Shown here piece by piece: positions 24,311-32,170 of a stretch of DNA of 48,078 nt (its first letter is position 1; each line of letters begins with the position of its first letter). Below the pieces are notes generated by a model. The model was not told the origin of the DNA, did no database searches, and saw only the letters and a program-made list of their open reading frames with translations. The stretch lies in contig JAOUKM010000009.1 of NCBI GenBank assembly GCA_029882535.1, positions 1 to 48,078 of the forward strand, given 5' to 3'. The DNA comes from Candidatus Bathyarchaeota archaeon (lineage in GTDB: Archaea > Thermoproteota > Bathyarchaeia > Bathyarchaeales > SOJC01). Made by a program: the position numbers and the translations under genes.

Positions 24311-24703
24311 AATTAAGTAATAAATCTATTTCCCCACCGTTTTCAGCTATTACAACATCGTCGGTCTGCGAAATGTCGGTTGACTATTTACGTTTCCTGA
24401 AGACTTTATAGTCATGTGGGTACGCGTGAAAGCTTTTCTAAGATCTCTTAGTTAAATTTGGGGAATTGTTGTAAGATTTCCTGAAAAGACTATACTAAAA
24501 ATTCCGGATATGCACGCATGATTGCTGAAGCTTTTAAGAAAGAGTTTCAGAGATCCTTTAAGTCGTGATCTAATGCCCCAGGAAGTATCACTTAGACAGA
24601 TTCCACAAAAAACAGATGCTTAGCTTTATGGTCGACTTGACTTTTAAAGATTGAGGAAGTTGCCAAGAGTTTGTTTAACTATATTCCTGTGGGTGCGTGG
24701 ATT
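24311..24703. other. Intergenic region between housekeeping block and glycan island
   Basis: About 390 nt between two minus-strand genes. It holds a short inverted repeat CTAAGA-TC-TCTTAG (24438-24451), a GTACGCGTG, a TGCACGCATG and several CTTTTAA-type AT stretches. I find no tRNA, no clear promoter for a plus-strand gene and no believable coding frame. It marks the boundary to the surface-glycan genes. Confidence 0.4.
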
Positions 24704-24713
24704 TTACGCGCAC
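24693..24713 (-). repeat. GTGCG/CGCAC inverted repeat at the deacetylase stop codon
   Basis: GTGCG (24693-24697) and CGCAC (24709-24713) are perfect arms around an 11-nt loop that contains the stop codon of the 1031-aa gene (24704-24706). It may act at transcript end or be one of the recurrent GCGC-type elements of this island. Confidence 0.4.
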
Positions 24714-27700
24714 GGCTTTAACATGGTTTTAGTTGTTCTCTTCGTTTCCCTTTCTACTTTAAGGAGCTTGTTTTGCAAACGTAGTGAATAGATCAGAATC
24801 TGTGCATGCAAACATAGAATAATGTTAGAATAAAGGCTTGTAAGTTTCTGAAGATCACAGAAATTAATAATCTCGCGCTTAACTGTGACATCTTCGATTT
24901 TGTCGTTCAGCACAGCTGAGACCTCAATGAATAGACTGCCCTGCGATTTAATTTGAAAGAGTTCTGTAGCTTGCGTTAGGGTTAGCACTGGCATTTCTTC
25001 ATTTTTGAGTTTTTTCAGTAGGTATTCGAGGTTTTCCATCGAGTTTTCCTGGGATCCAAGCTCAGGGTTCTCATATATTCCGTGGAGAGCGAAGACCCCG
25101 ATTCCCCCTTTTTGATTTGTCTCATTCAGCCAGTAGTCAATCATTTCTGTGGAGAGACTTGTGCCAACTATGGGAATGTGAGTGCGGTAGTATTCGTCGT
25201 TTGGATTCCAGATCATTCTTGGTTCTTGGCCTTCCTCCCCAAGTCTTTGATATACGTATTGTTCATCGACAATTGAGTCCCAATGCACCTCGCCGTAGGG
25301 ATAGACGAAGCATGGATTCTTAATGGGTCCGAAGTGGTTGTCAATCCATTCCTTGCTTCCTTCGATCTCCCAGCTTGCAAAGTATTCTTGTAGACTGCTT
25401 AAGTGAGGGTGGCTTTGGCTGTGGCTTACTATTTCCCATCCCTCGTTTTGCATGGTAAACAGTTCCTGCAGAATCATGATTGGCTTGTCTTTCCATTGGT
25501 CATCATCCCAAACGTAACGTTCACTTTCATAGTTTCTGGCCATCCAGGTTATCGCTGAGACGACACCGGTGTAGCCATAGTGTCTTAGGATCGGCCTTGC
25601 AGCTTCATAAGTGTTCAATAGTCCATCATCAAACCAGAGAATGACACCTCGGTCGCGAGGAATTGGCTCGCCTTCCAGGAAGTTTCTGTTGTATTTTGCT
25701 ATTTTGTTCCACCAGTATGAATGTGTGTACAGACTCGCCGTCTCCATACCCACCTCATGCGTTTCTGGCTCATATCCCGTCCAAACAGCGAAGCGTTGTA
25801 TTTCATGATTGATTGCGTCGCCGTATCTGCAGATTATGTCGTTTAGGCTCACATTTTTCCAGGTGTAGCCGAGGCCTCCGTATGACCAGAGCCAAAGATA
25901 GGTGCCTAGAGTTCGGGCATTTAGCAAGGGTATTAGAGCTGAAAAGTCTACATTGGGTGGAGAGTAGATGTCTACGTGAAAGTTGCTCCAGTCATATTGA
26001 TCGATGAACTGGTAGAGTCCTTGGTATGGTGTCTGGCTCGACATGTAGAAGCACAATATGATGTTGTTATGTTGGACGTTGTCTATGGCTTTTAGGAGAT
26101 TTGACAGTGCCGAAGCGCCGTACAGCATGTAGAGCGCGTCAACGTCGTCAATGTATATTCTTTTGGACGGGCTGGCAGAAATCTCGCCTTGGAGAATGTC
26201 GGCGAAGTCTTTTTCAGTTTCCGCGTTTTCGAAAAGATAGTAGGGAACCCATCTCCAAAATCTGATGTCGTATCGAGCTAAGTTCTGCATGCTTCTGTTC
26301 TGGTCTGGGTCATATCGCACCACTACGTTCTGAAAGGAAAGGTTGTACGCCCACTCAGCAAGGGTCAGATTGACATGTTGACCTATCCATGTGAACGTGG
26401 CTTCTGGTTGTTCCAAATCGATGGAGATTTTTATGGCAGTCTGGTTGTTAGTTGGGTTTTCATCAGTCTCAAGTATTGCTTCTGCGGTCAGGCAGTATTC
26501 GTCTGGGGCAATGTTTGATGTATTCCAGTTGAATGAGAGGGTGATGGAATCTTTTGAGGTTAGCGTCAGTGTTCTCGTGTCAATGGAGGTTGTGCCGTGT
26601 GCAACTTCGATGTCAAAGGTTTCTTCATAGTCTCCCAGATTCTTGACGCCTACGTTGATGGTCACGATGTTTCCTAAATACACCTTGGGTGGGGCAGAAA
26701 GGTTAGTGATAGCTACGTCGTGTATCTTCACGGGCGGTTTGGGGATAGGCATTAAGGCGAAGGTCACGTTGACTGTGGCTAGGATGTCAACGAAAATCCC
26801 CGACTTGGTCTCGTTGTAGTATCCGTCTGCTGTGACTATGACATAATAGGCACCTAGCGAAGGGACCTCAATATTATAATAACCAAACAAGTCGGTTGCA
26901 GCTATATGAGTATCAGCAGAAACGGTAGCGCCCACAATCGGAAGAGATGTTGCACGGTCAGTGACGTAACCTTCAATCCAACCGACACTAGGTCTGATAA
27001 CAATTGATGTGTTGGCAGTATTACTAGCTTGAGTCTCATCTGTAGCAAGGATGGCTTCCGCGGTTATTGTGTAGGGTGCAGGAGAGGTGTCTGAAGTGTT
27101 CCAGCTAAACGTCTCAATTTTCGTGTCTTTCGAGGCTAGAGAGACAGTTCTGATTCCAACGGAACCTTCATCGTAGGTAACTGCCAAGCCAAAGATCTCT
27201 TCATAGTCACCAAGGTTCAACAGGTACACTTCGATGAGTATAACCTGTCCTTGGTATGCTTCATCTAGGGAAGAGATGCTGGACACAGCTATATCGTGCT
27301 TTCCTGCAACTGGCTCGAACTCTGAGGGCGCGAGTGTCAGGTAGAAGTTTACTACGACTGTGGCTTGGATGTTGACGAAGATGTCGGTAACAGTTTGGCT
27401 ATAATAACTGTTGGCTGAAGCCGTGAGATTGTATCTTCCTGGAGCTGGAACTTCGATTCTATAGTATCCCCTAACATCTGATGTGGCATAGGTTTCATCG
27501 ATCTTGACCGTCGCTCCTTTAATCCGGGTGCGGGGTGTTGAAGTTTCAGTGACGATGCCCACGATCCAACCAAGAGCCGGTTCAGAACTCGGGTCTGGAC
27601 TTGGGGTCTCTTCTGGAGGTGGTTCAGGACTTGAAGTTGCTCTATCGTTCCTATAGACCAAAATCACGTTTGTAACCGCCATCAGCGCGGAGGAAGATAA

Positions 27701-27799
27701 GATGATTGAGATGCATACAAAAAGCACTAGAGTTGTAGAGTTTGTTTTGCTGATCAAGTGTCCTATTGTACTTCGCAATTCTACAACCATGATATACAA
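24704..27799 (-). CDS. Large secreted multidomain polysaccharide deacetylase (NodB fold)
   Basis: 1031 aa. A membrane/signal segment covers residues 23-48, followed by a Pro/Glu linker. Two repeats come next: a CarboxypepD-reg-like domain (78-155) plus a CARDB-like domain (168-268), then the same pair again (about 273-350 and 358-465). A region of about 240 residues with a glycosidase-like feel (FTWIGQHVNLTLAEWAYNLSF, IYIDDVDALYML, YLWLWSYGGLGYTW) follows. The NodB domain starts near 715 with the motif-1 FDDG (about 720) and has motif-2 HSQSHPH near 791, so both key Asp and His sites are kept; it should remove N-acetyl groups from surface glycan. The last 75 residues look unlike a domain. TATA-like CATATATAG lies upstream of 27799. 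Confidence 0.85.
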   Translation of the reverse strand: MYIMVVELRSTIGHLISKTNSTTLVLFVCISIILSSSALMAVTNVILVYRNDRATSSPEPPPEETPSPDPSSEPALGWIVGIVTETSTPRTRIKGATVKIDETYATSDVRGYYRIEVPAPGRYNLTASANSYYSQTVTDIFVNIQATVVVNFYLTLAPSEFEPVAGKHDIAVSSISSLDEAYQGQVILIEVYLLNLGDYEEIFGLAVTYDEGSVGIRTVSLASKDTKIETFSWNTSDTSPAPYTITAEAILATDETQASNTANTSIVIRPSVGWIEGYVTDRATSLPIVGATVSADTHIAATDLFGYYNIEVPSLGAYYVIVTADGYYNETKSGIFVDILATVNVTFALMPIPKPPVKIHDVAITNLSAPPKVYLGNIVTINVGVKNLGDYEETFDIEVAHGTTSIDTRTLTLTSKDSITLSFNWNTSNIAPDEYCLTAEAILETDENPTNNQTAIKISIDLEQPEATFTWIGQHVNLTLAEWAYNLSFQNVVVRYDPDQNRSMQNLARYDIRFWRWVPYYLFENAETEKDFADILQGEISASPSKRIYIDDVDALYMLYGASALSNLLKAIDNVQHNNIILCFYMSSQTPYQGLYQFIDQYDWSNFHVDIYSPPNVDFSALIPLLNARTLGTYLWLWSYGGLGYTWKNVSLNDIICRYGDAINHEIQRFAVWTGYEPETHEVGMETASLYTHSYWWNKIAKYNRNFLEGEPIPRDRGVILWFDDGLLNTYEAARPILRHYGYTGVVSAITWMARNYESERYVWDDDQWKDKPIMILQELFTMQNEGWEIVSHSQSHPHLSSLQEYFASWEIEGSKEWIDNHFGPIKNPCFVYPYGEVHWDSIVDEQYVYQRLGEEGQEPRMIWNPNDEYYRTHIPIVGTSLSTEMIDYWLNETNQKGGIGVFALHGIYENPELGSQENSMENLEYLLKKLKNEEMPVLTLTQATELFQIKSQGSLFIEVSAVLNDKIEDVTVKREIINFCDLQKLTSLYSNIILCLHAQILIYSLRLQNKLLKVERETKRTTKTMLKPCA

Positions 27800-27921
27800 C
27801 GCGAAAAGTGTATTATGTCTTACGTCGCACTATATATGATTAAATTTAATTAGGGAAACTACATATTGGCTGTGTGTATCACTAGTATTAAGCGTGAAAA
27901 CCCGTTCAGGTTGCAAAAATC

Positions 27922-29076
27922 GTGCGCGTGTTAGTCTCTTCTGCGGCATATGTTCTCTCCGACCATTTGCTTTCCAGCGAGGGGATCTCTTGTTATCAGT
28001 TGTTGAAAAGCATGGGGAAGATTGGCTACTCCTTCGATGCTATTTCAGAGTTCGTCAGGATTCGAAAACCATTAAGAAACGTCAACTTTCACCAGGTTGG
28101 ATCCTTCAAAATTATGCCTAAGAGCAGCCTCGTTACAAAGTACCTAGGGCACACGGAGTTCATAACCCGCAGCTACTTAAAATGCGCGAGAATTCTAAAG
28201 GAGAAGAAGGTCAACATAATACATCATATGTTCCCTGCAGTTTATAATCAAAGCTTTAGCCTCCTTGCATTGACAGGGAAGACGAGGAAGCATCGCTTTG
28301 TTATTGGCCCTCTCTCAGCTCACTATTATACGAGGCCTCTGGACGAAAGAACGATCATGGGACTCACGTCCAAGCTTCACCGGAAGACCATTCAAGAATC
28401 TGATGCAGTCATAACGATCAGCCAAAAGGTCAGGAAACTGTACGAAGGGGTAGTGGATGACGAAAAAATAAGCGTCATACCTTTAGGGGTTGACACAGGT
28501 ATTTTCAAACCTGCAGAGAAAAGGTTTCGCAAAGATGGCTATGAAATTCTTTACGTTGGTTACTTGTACGAGCTAAAAGGCGTAGAATATCTTATTAGAT
28601 CTATGGCACTGGTTGCAAGGGAACGGAGAGATGTCAAGCTGAGAATTGTTGGTGAGGGACCGGAGAAAAGTAGACTTATGGCTCTGACAAAAGCTCTAAA
28701 TCTTGAAGAAAGAGTTCTTTTCGAGGGATTTGTACCTCACACGCGAATTGTAAGATGCTACCAGAAATGCGACATTTTCTGTTTTCCAACACTTGGAGAA
28801 CCATTTGGAAAGGTGGTTTTAGAGGCTATGGCGTGTGGCAAACCCGTCATTGCTTCAAATGTTGGAGGACCCGCAGAGATCATAGAAAACGAAAGAACCG
28901 GCTTTCTAATTCCTCCGGCTCAGCCCCTAATTCTAGCGAAAGCAATCCTCGGACTAATTGCCGACAAGCAAAAGATGAAGAAGATTGGAGTCAATGCGAG
29001 AACAGCCGTCGCACAACGTTATTCTTGGCAAAGTATAGCTGAAAATTATCAAAAATTGTATAGTAGCTTCGCATAG
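27922..29076 (+). CDS. GT4-family glycosyltransferase
   Basis: 384 aa, GT-B fold. The C-terminal half carries VIPLGVDTGIFKP, ILYVGYLYELKGVEYLI, LRIVGEGPEK and the E-x7-E motif EPFGKVVLEAMACGKP (about 292-307), followed by GGPAEII. Retaining transfer of a sugar from a nucleotide donor is expected on the cytoplasmic side. The first codon is GTG 27922 within CGTGCGCGTG. It is divergent from the large deacetylase (123-nt gap) and opens the plus-strand glycan cluster. Donor and acceptor cannot be told. Confidence 0.9.
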   Translation: MRVLVSSAAYVLSDHLLSSEGISCYQLLKSMGKIGYSFDAISEFVRIRKPLRNVNFHQVGSFKIMPKSSLVTKYLGHTEFITRSYLKCARILKEKKVNIIHHMFPAVYNQSFSLLALTGKTRKHRFVIGPLSAHYYTRPLDERTIMGLTSKLHRKTIQESDAVITISQKVRKLYEGVVDDEKISVIPLGVDTGIFKPAEKRFRKDGYEILYVGYLYELKGVEYLIRSMALVARERRDVKLRIVGEGPEKSRLMALTKALNLEERVLFEGFVPHTRIVRCYQKCDIFCFPTLGEPFGKVVLEAMACGKPVIASNVGGPAEIIENERTGFLIPPAQPLILAKAILGLIADKQKMKKIGVNARTAVAQRYSWQSIAENYQKLYSSFA

Positions 29077-29158
29077 TCTGACAGATGTGCTTGCATGAAG
29101 GTTTTCTTAAAAACCTTTTTATCATAAAATACTTGAGAATAACAATGAAGGGTCGGTA

Positions 29159-29992
29159 TTGAGAATCCCATTTTTCCTTTTTAAGCGGAGAACTCTAAGG
29201 TTCTGGGATTATTGGCTGCTTTCAAAATTCAGTGGAAAGGTTTTGAATATTCCAAGATGCGGGCGCATAAAGAAGACTGTTGTTTTGTCCTTTGATGTAG
29301 AAACTTGGGATGGGAAATGTGGTGGGCAAGAGGAATTATCAGCTAATCCTGAGGAGGAGTATTTCCAATATCTTCCAAGGCTTTTAGCAATTTTGGACAA
29401 GTATTCTGTCAAGGCCCAGTTCTTCGTTTGCGGGAAGGTTTTGGAGCTGTATTCCGAAGCTTTTGAAGAGGTAGCTCGAAGAGGGCATGGAATAGGCGGG
29501 CATGGTTACTACCATGAAAATATGTCTATGCTTTCCTGTGACTCGCAGAAGACGGTTGTTAGTATGGTTAAACGTCTCATGCACAAAAAGCTTGGAGTAG
29601 AAATGCGAAGTTGGCGTTGCCCTGGACTGAAGGCAAATATTGAAACGTTTAAAGTCTTAGAAAGACTAGGCGTTAGATACTCGAGCAATTGCTACAGAGT
29701 TAAACCTTTAAGCATAAATGGTGTCCTTGAGATTCCGCTGTCGGCCAGGATGGATTATCATGTGCTCAAGTCTCAAGGCCAGAAAAACACCGACGGTAAT
29801 CTGTGGGCGGAATACGTGAAAAAGAAAATAATAACAAGCAGTGGGCTTCTAGTTTTCGGCATGCACACGTGGGTCCAGAAAAAATACGATCCTGAATGCA
29901 ATGGAGTTGAAAGTTTACTCGATTTTCTTAGCTCCGCTTGGAGCAGTGTTTGGATAGGAAGGTTCGATGACTTTGAGGAGATCGTCGTCTAA
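29159..29992 (+). CDS. Polysaccharide deacetylase (NodB fold), cytoplasmic type
   Basis: 277 aa without a signal peptide. Motif 1 is VVLSFDVETWDG near residue 44, motif 2 GIGGHGYYHENMS near 113, motif 3 RSWRCPGLKAN near 153, and a late FGMHTWV His motif. This SFDVE/HxYYH pattern is that of the PuuE/PgdA-related deacetylases found in glycan clusters. It likely deacetylates an N-acetylated sugar lipid or glycan before export. The start is TTG 29159, with AAGGG about 8 nt upstream and a TATA-like TCATAAAATAC (29122-29132). The last 26 nt overlap the methyltransferase gene. Confidence 0.85.
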   Translation: MRIPFFLFKRRTLRFWDYWLLSKFSGKVLNIPRCGRIKKTVVLSFDVETWDGKCGGQEELSANPEEEYFQYLPRLLAILDKYSVKAQFFVCGKVLELYSEAFEEVARRGHGIGGHGYYHENMSMLSCDSQKTVVSMVKRLMHKKLGVEMRSWRCPGLKANIETFKVLERLGVRYSSNCYRVKPLSINGVLEIPLSARMDYHVLKSQGQKNTDGNLWAEYVKKKIITSSGLLVFGMHTWVQKKYDPECNGVESLLDFLSSAWSSVWIGRFDDFEEIVV

Positions 29993-30593
29993 ATACTGGT
30001 CTCAGATAGCAAAGCGTTATTATCGCGCCAGAAGAGACTCTTTGGATACAAACATTTTACTGAATTTGCTTAATGAGAACATTGGCGCCTATAATCCTCA
30101 CTCGGTCCTCGAGATAGGGTCCGGACCTGGAATATTTACTGAAAACTTGTATAGAAAAGCTTGGACAGTGTCCACTGACATCTCTCGCCGCATGCTCAAG
30201 TTTACAAAGCGTAGAGGAATCAAAGCGGAGTTTATCCAGGCAGATATGGAACATTTACCTTTCAAGCACGATAGTTTTGATATGATTGTTGCGTATAGAG
30301 TGCTTGAATATTCAGGGAATGGCACACAGACTTTGAGGCAATTTTCGAAAATAGCTCCCATAATGTTGGTTCAGATTCCCCGGCACGATTCATTTAGGGG
30401 GTTCATGCTCCTCTTATATCGGTGGGCGCGATTTCCCGTACTTCTTCTATTCAAAAAGAACGTGAGGTTCAAATCTTACTCCTTTAAAAGCGTGGCAAAG
30501 CTCCTGAAAAGATCGAGATTGAGTCAAGTGAGATTGATAACCTATAACAATGGGCTGGACATTCATGTAGTGCTTAGGAGAAACCAACATTGA
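29967..30593 (+). CDS. Class I SAM-dependent methyltransferase
   Basis: 208 aa. The SAM motif SVLEIGSGPGIFTENL begins near residue 46; TDISRRMLKFTKRRG and AEFIQADMEHLPFKHDSFDMIVAYRVLEY follow as in Methyltransf_11 proteins. The C-terminal VRFKSYSFKSVAKLLKRS is also common. It probably methylates a sugar or lipid intermediate of the neighbouring glycan pathway. It overlaps the deacetylase by 26 nt, so they are coupled. The 219 nt downstream hold no gene but contain AACGCGCAC and ACGCACGTGC elements before a TATA-like TAAAATATATTAC (about 30687). Confidence 0.85.
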   Translation: MTLRRSSSKYWSQIAKRYYRARRDSLDTNILLNLLNENIGAYNPHSVLEIGSGPGIFTENLYRKAWTVSTDISRRMLKFTKRRGIKAEFIQADMEHLPFKHDSFDMIVAYRVLEYSGNGTQTLRQFSKIAPIMLVQIPRHDSFRGFMLLLYRWARFPVLLLFKKNVRFKSYSFKSVAKLLKRSRLSQVRLITYNNGLDIHVVLRRNQH

Positions 30594-30812
30594 CAAAGTG
30601 AATAGGAGGAAACGCACAAACTAGACACGCGTGGGAGGTCGCCATGAACATATGCTATGAGTTTCGAACGCGCACTACGCACGTGCTAAAATATATTACA
30701 AACTGGACATACCTTCTATCAAGAACGAATAGCTCCAAAAACAGTGATGGGATAGACTGAATGTGGCTTTGCGACTATTCATCTATGCATACCCTTAGAA
30801 AAATAATCTAGG

Positions 30813-32006
30813 ATGACCTCCATGAAGACATGCTTCGCATCCTTTGAATATCCACCTTCGATTACGGGAGGAGCTGGAGTCTATGCGAAATTTATGTCCA
30901 GAGAACTTGCGAAACTAGGCCATGAGGTCCATGTAATATCACCGACTACCGAACACTTCTTCACCAGAAAGGTAGAGAACGATCTGATTGTGCACAGAAT
31001 TCCAATCATAGATAGGCCACTTCTAAAAATCCCTTCTTATTGGTTGAAGTTAAGAAGATTCTATAAAGAGCTAGACACACTGGAAGGCTTCGATCTATTA
31101 CACGGAAATGTTACGAGCGATCTGAGTTTGACGAAAAACCTGGTCAAGATACCAAGAGTTGTTACCATACATCATTTAGCTCGTTCTACATTCCAGATGA
31201 TAAATCCTTCTTGCTTCGAGATGTTACAGAATCCTGAAGGAGAGGTTGGTATTGCCGCATGGTTGGAAAAGGAGACGATAGATTTCGATAAAAGAGTAAT
31301 CACTCGAGCTGATAAGGTAATTACTGTAAGTAATTTCGTGAAACGTTGCATAGTGAACATCTATCGAATACCTGAATCTAAGATTGAAGTTATTTACAAC
31401 GGAATATGTCAAGATTATGAACCGGGTGAAAATGATATTCTGCAGATGAGAAATAAGTATGGCTCAAATGGTTCGATTGTTCTGTTTGTTGGAAGATTGG
31501 AGAAGAGAAAAGGTTTGCCGTTCTTGCTAAAGGCGTTTAAAACCGTCTCGAAGAGCACAAAATCGACCTTGGTGATAGCAGGTTCGGGAAGAGTAGAGCC
31601 TTTCAGAAGTTTGGCCACTGCCCTCGGAATAGGTGAACGAGTCGCTTTCACCAGTTTCGTAGATTACGAAACTTTAAAGAAATTGTATCATGCTTGCGAC
31701 GTATTTGTTCTACCCTCATTACTGGAAGGGTTCGGTTTGACAATTCTAGAGGCGATGGCGGCCGGGAAACCGATTGTTGCCTTCAATGTGGGAGGGATTC
31801 CAGAAGTTATGAGAGATGATGTCCATGGAAGATTAATAGATCCAAAGAAACCTAATGAATTGGCCAACGCTATCATTTATTTTATTGAGAACGCACAGCT
31901 GTCTGTAAAGGTTGGCAAAAGAAATAGAGACTATGTGGCACGAGAATTCAGCTGGAAGAAAACCGCAAAACAAACAGAGAGATTGTATAGAAGTCTTATC
32001 CGTTGA
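30813..32006 (+). CDS. GT4-family glycosyltransferase
   Basis: 397 aa, GT-B fold. The N-terminal FEYPPSITGGAGVYAKFMSREL is a clear GT4 Rossmann start with the GG loop. The C-terminal half contains VIYNGICQDYEPG, ILFVGRLEKRKGLPFLLKAF, LVIAGSGR and EGFGLTILEAMAAGKP near residue 304. ATG 30813 or ATG 30822 may be the start; GGATGA sits just before the second. Cytoplasmic; the sugar donor is unknown. It stands between two GCGC-containing intergenic stretches, with GCGCATGC at 32081. Confidence 0.9.
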   Translation: MTSMKTCFASFEYPPSITGGAGVYAKFMSRELAKLGHEVHVISPTTEHFFTRKVENDLIVHRIPIIDRPLLKIPSYWLKLRRFYKELDTLEGFDLLHGNVTSDLSLTKNLVKIPRVVTIHHLARSTFQMINPSCFEMLQNPEGEVGIAAWLEKETIDFDKRVITRADKVITVSNFVKRCIVNIYRIPESKIEVIYNGICQDYEPGENDILQMRNKYGSNGSIVLFVGRLEKRKGLPFLLKAFKTVSKSTKSTLVIAGSGRVEPFRSLATALGIGERVAFTSFVDYETLKKLYHACDVFVLPSLLEGFGLTILEAMAAGKPIVAFNVGGIPEVMRDDVHGRLIDPKKPNELANAIIYFIENAQLSVKVGKRNRDYVAREFSWKKTAKQTERLYRSLIR

Positions 32007-32170
32007 GTTTAGCCGCCACCAGATGACTGGCGACATGATTGTAGGAGTACTGATAGTAACTTCCTAAGCATCCTTAAAATGCGCATGCACCAAAATTCTA
32101 AAAAGAATCTTGGGTTAATAAATGAGAGCAAAACAGTCTCATAGCGATTATAGAAACGTGGTAGAACCAG

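Noticed and set aside
24311-24703. Possible small RNA or tRNA in the gap before the glycan island
   Set aside because: No T-loop GGTTCRA, acceptor pairing or box C/D motifs could be found by eye.
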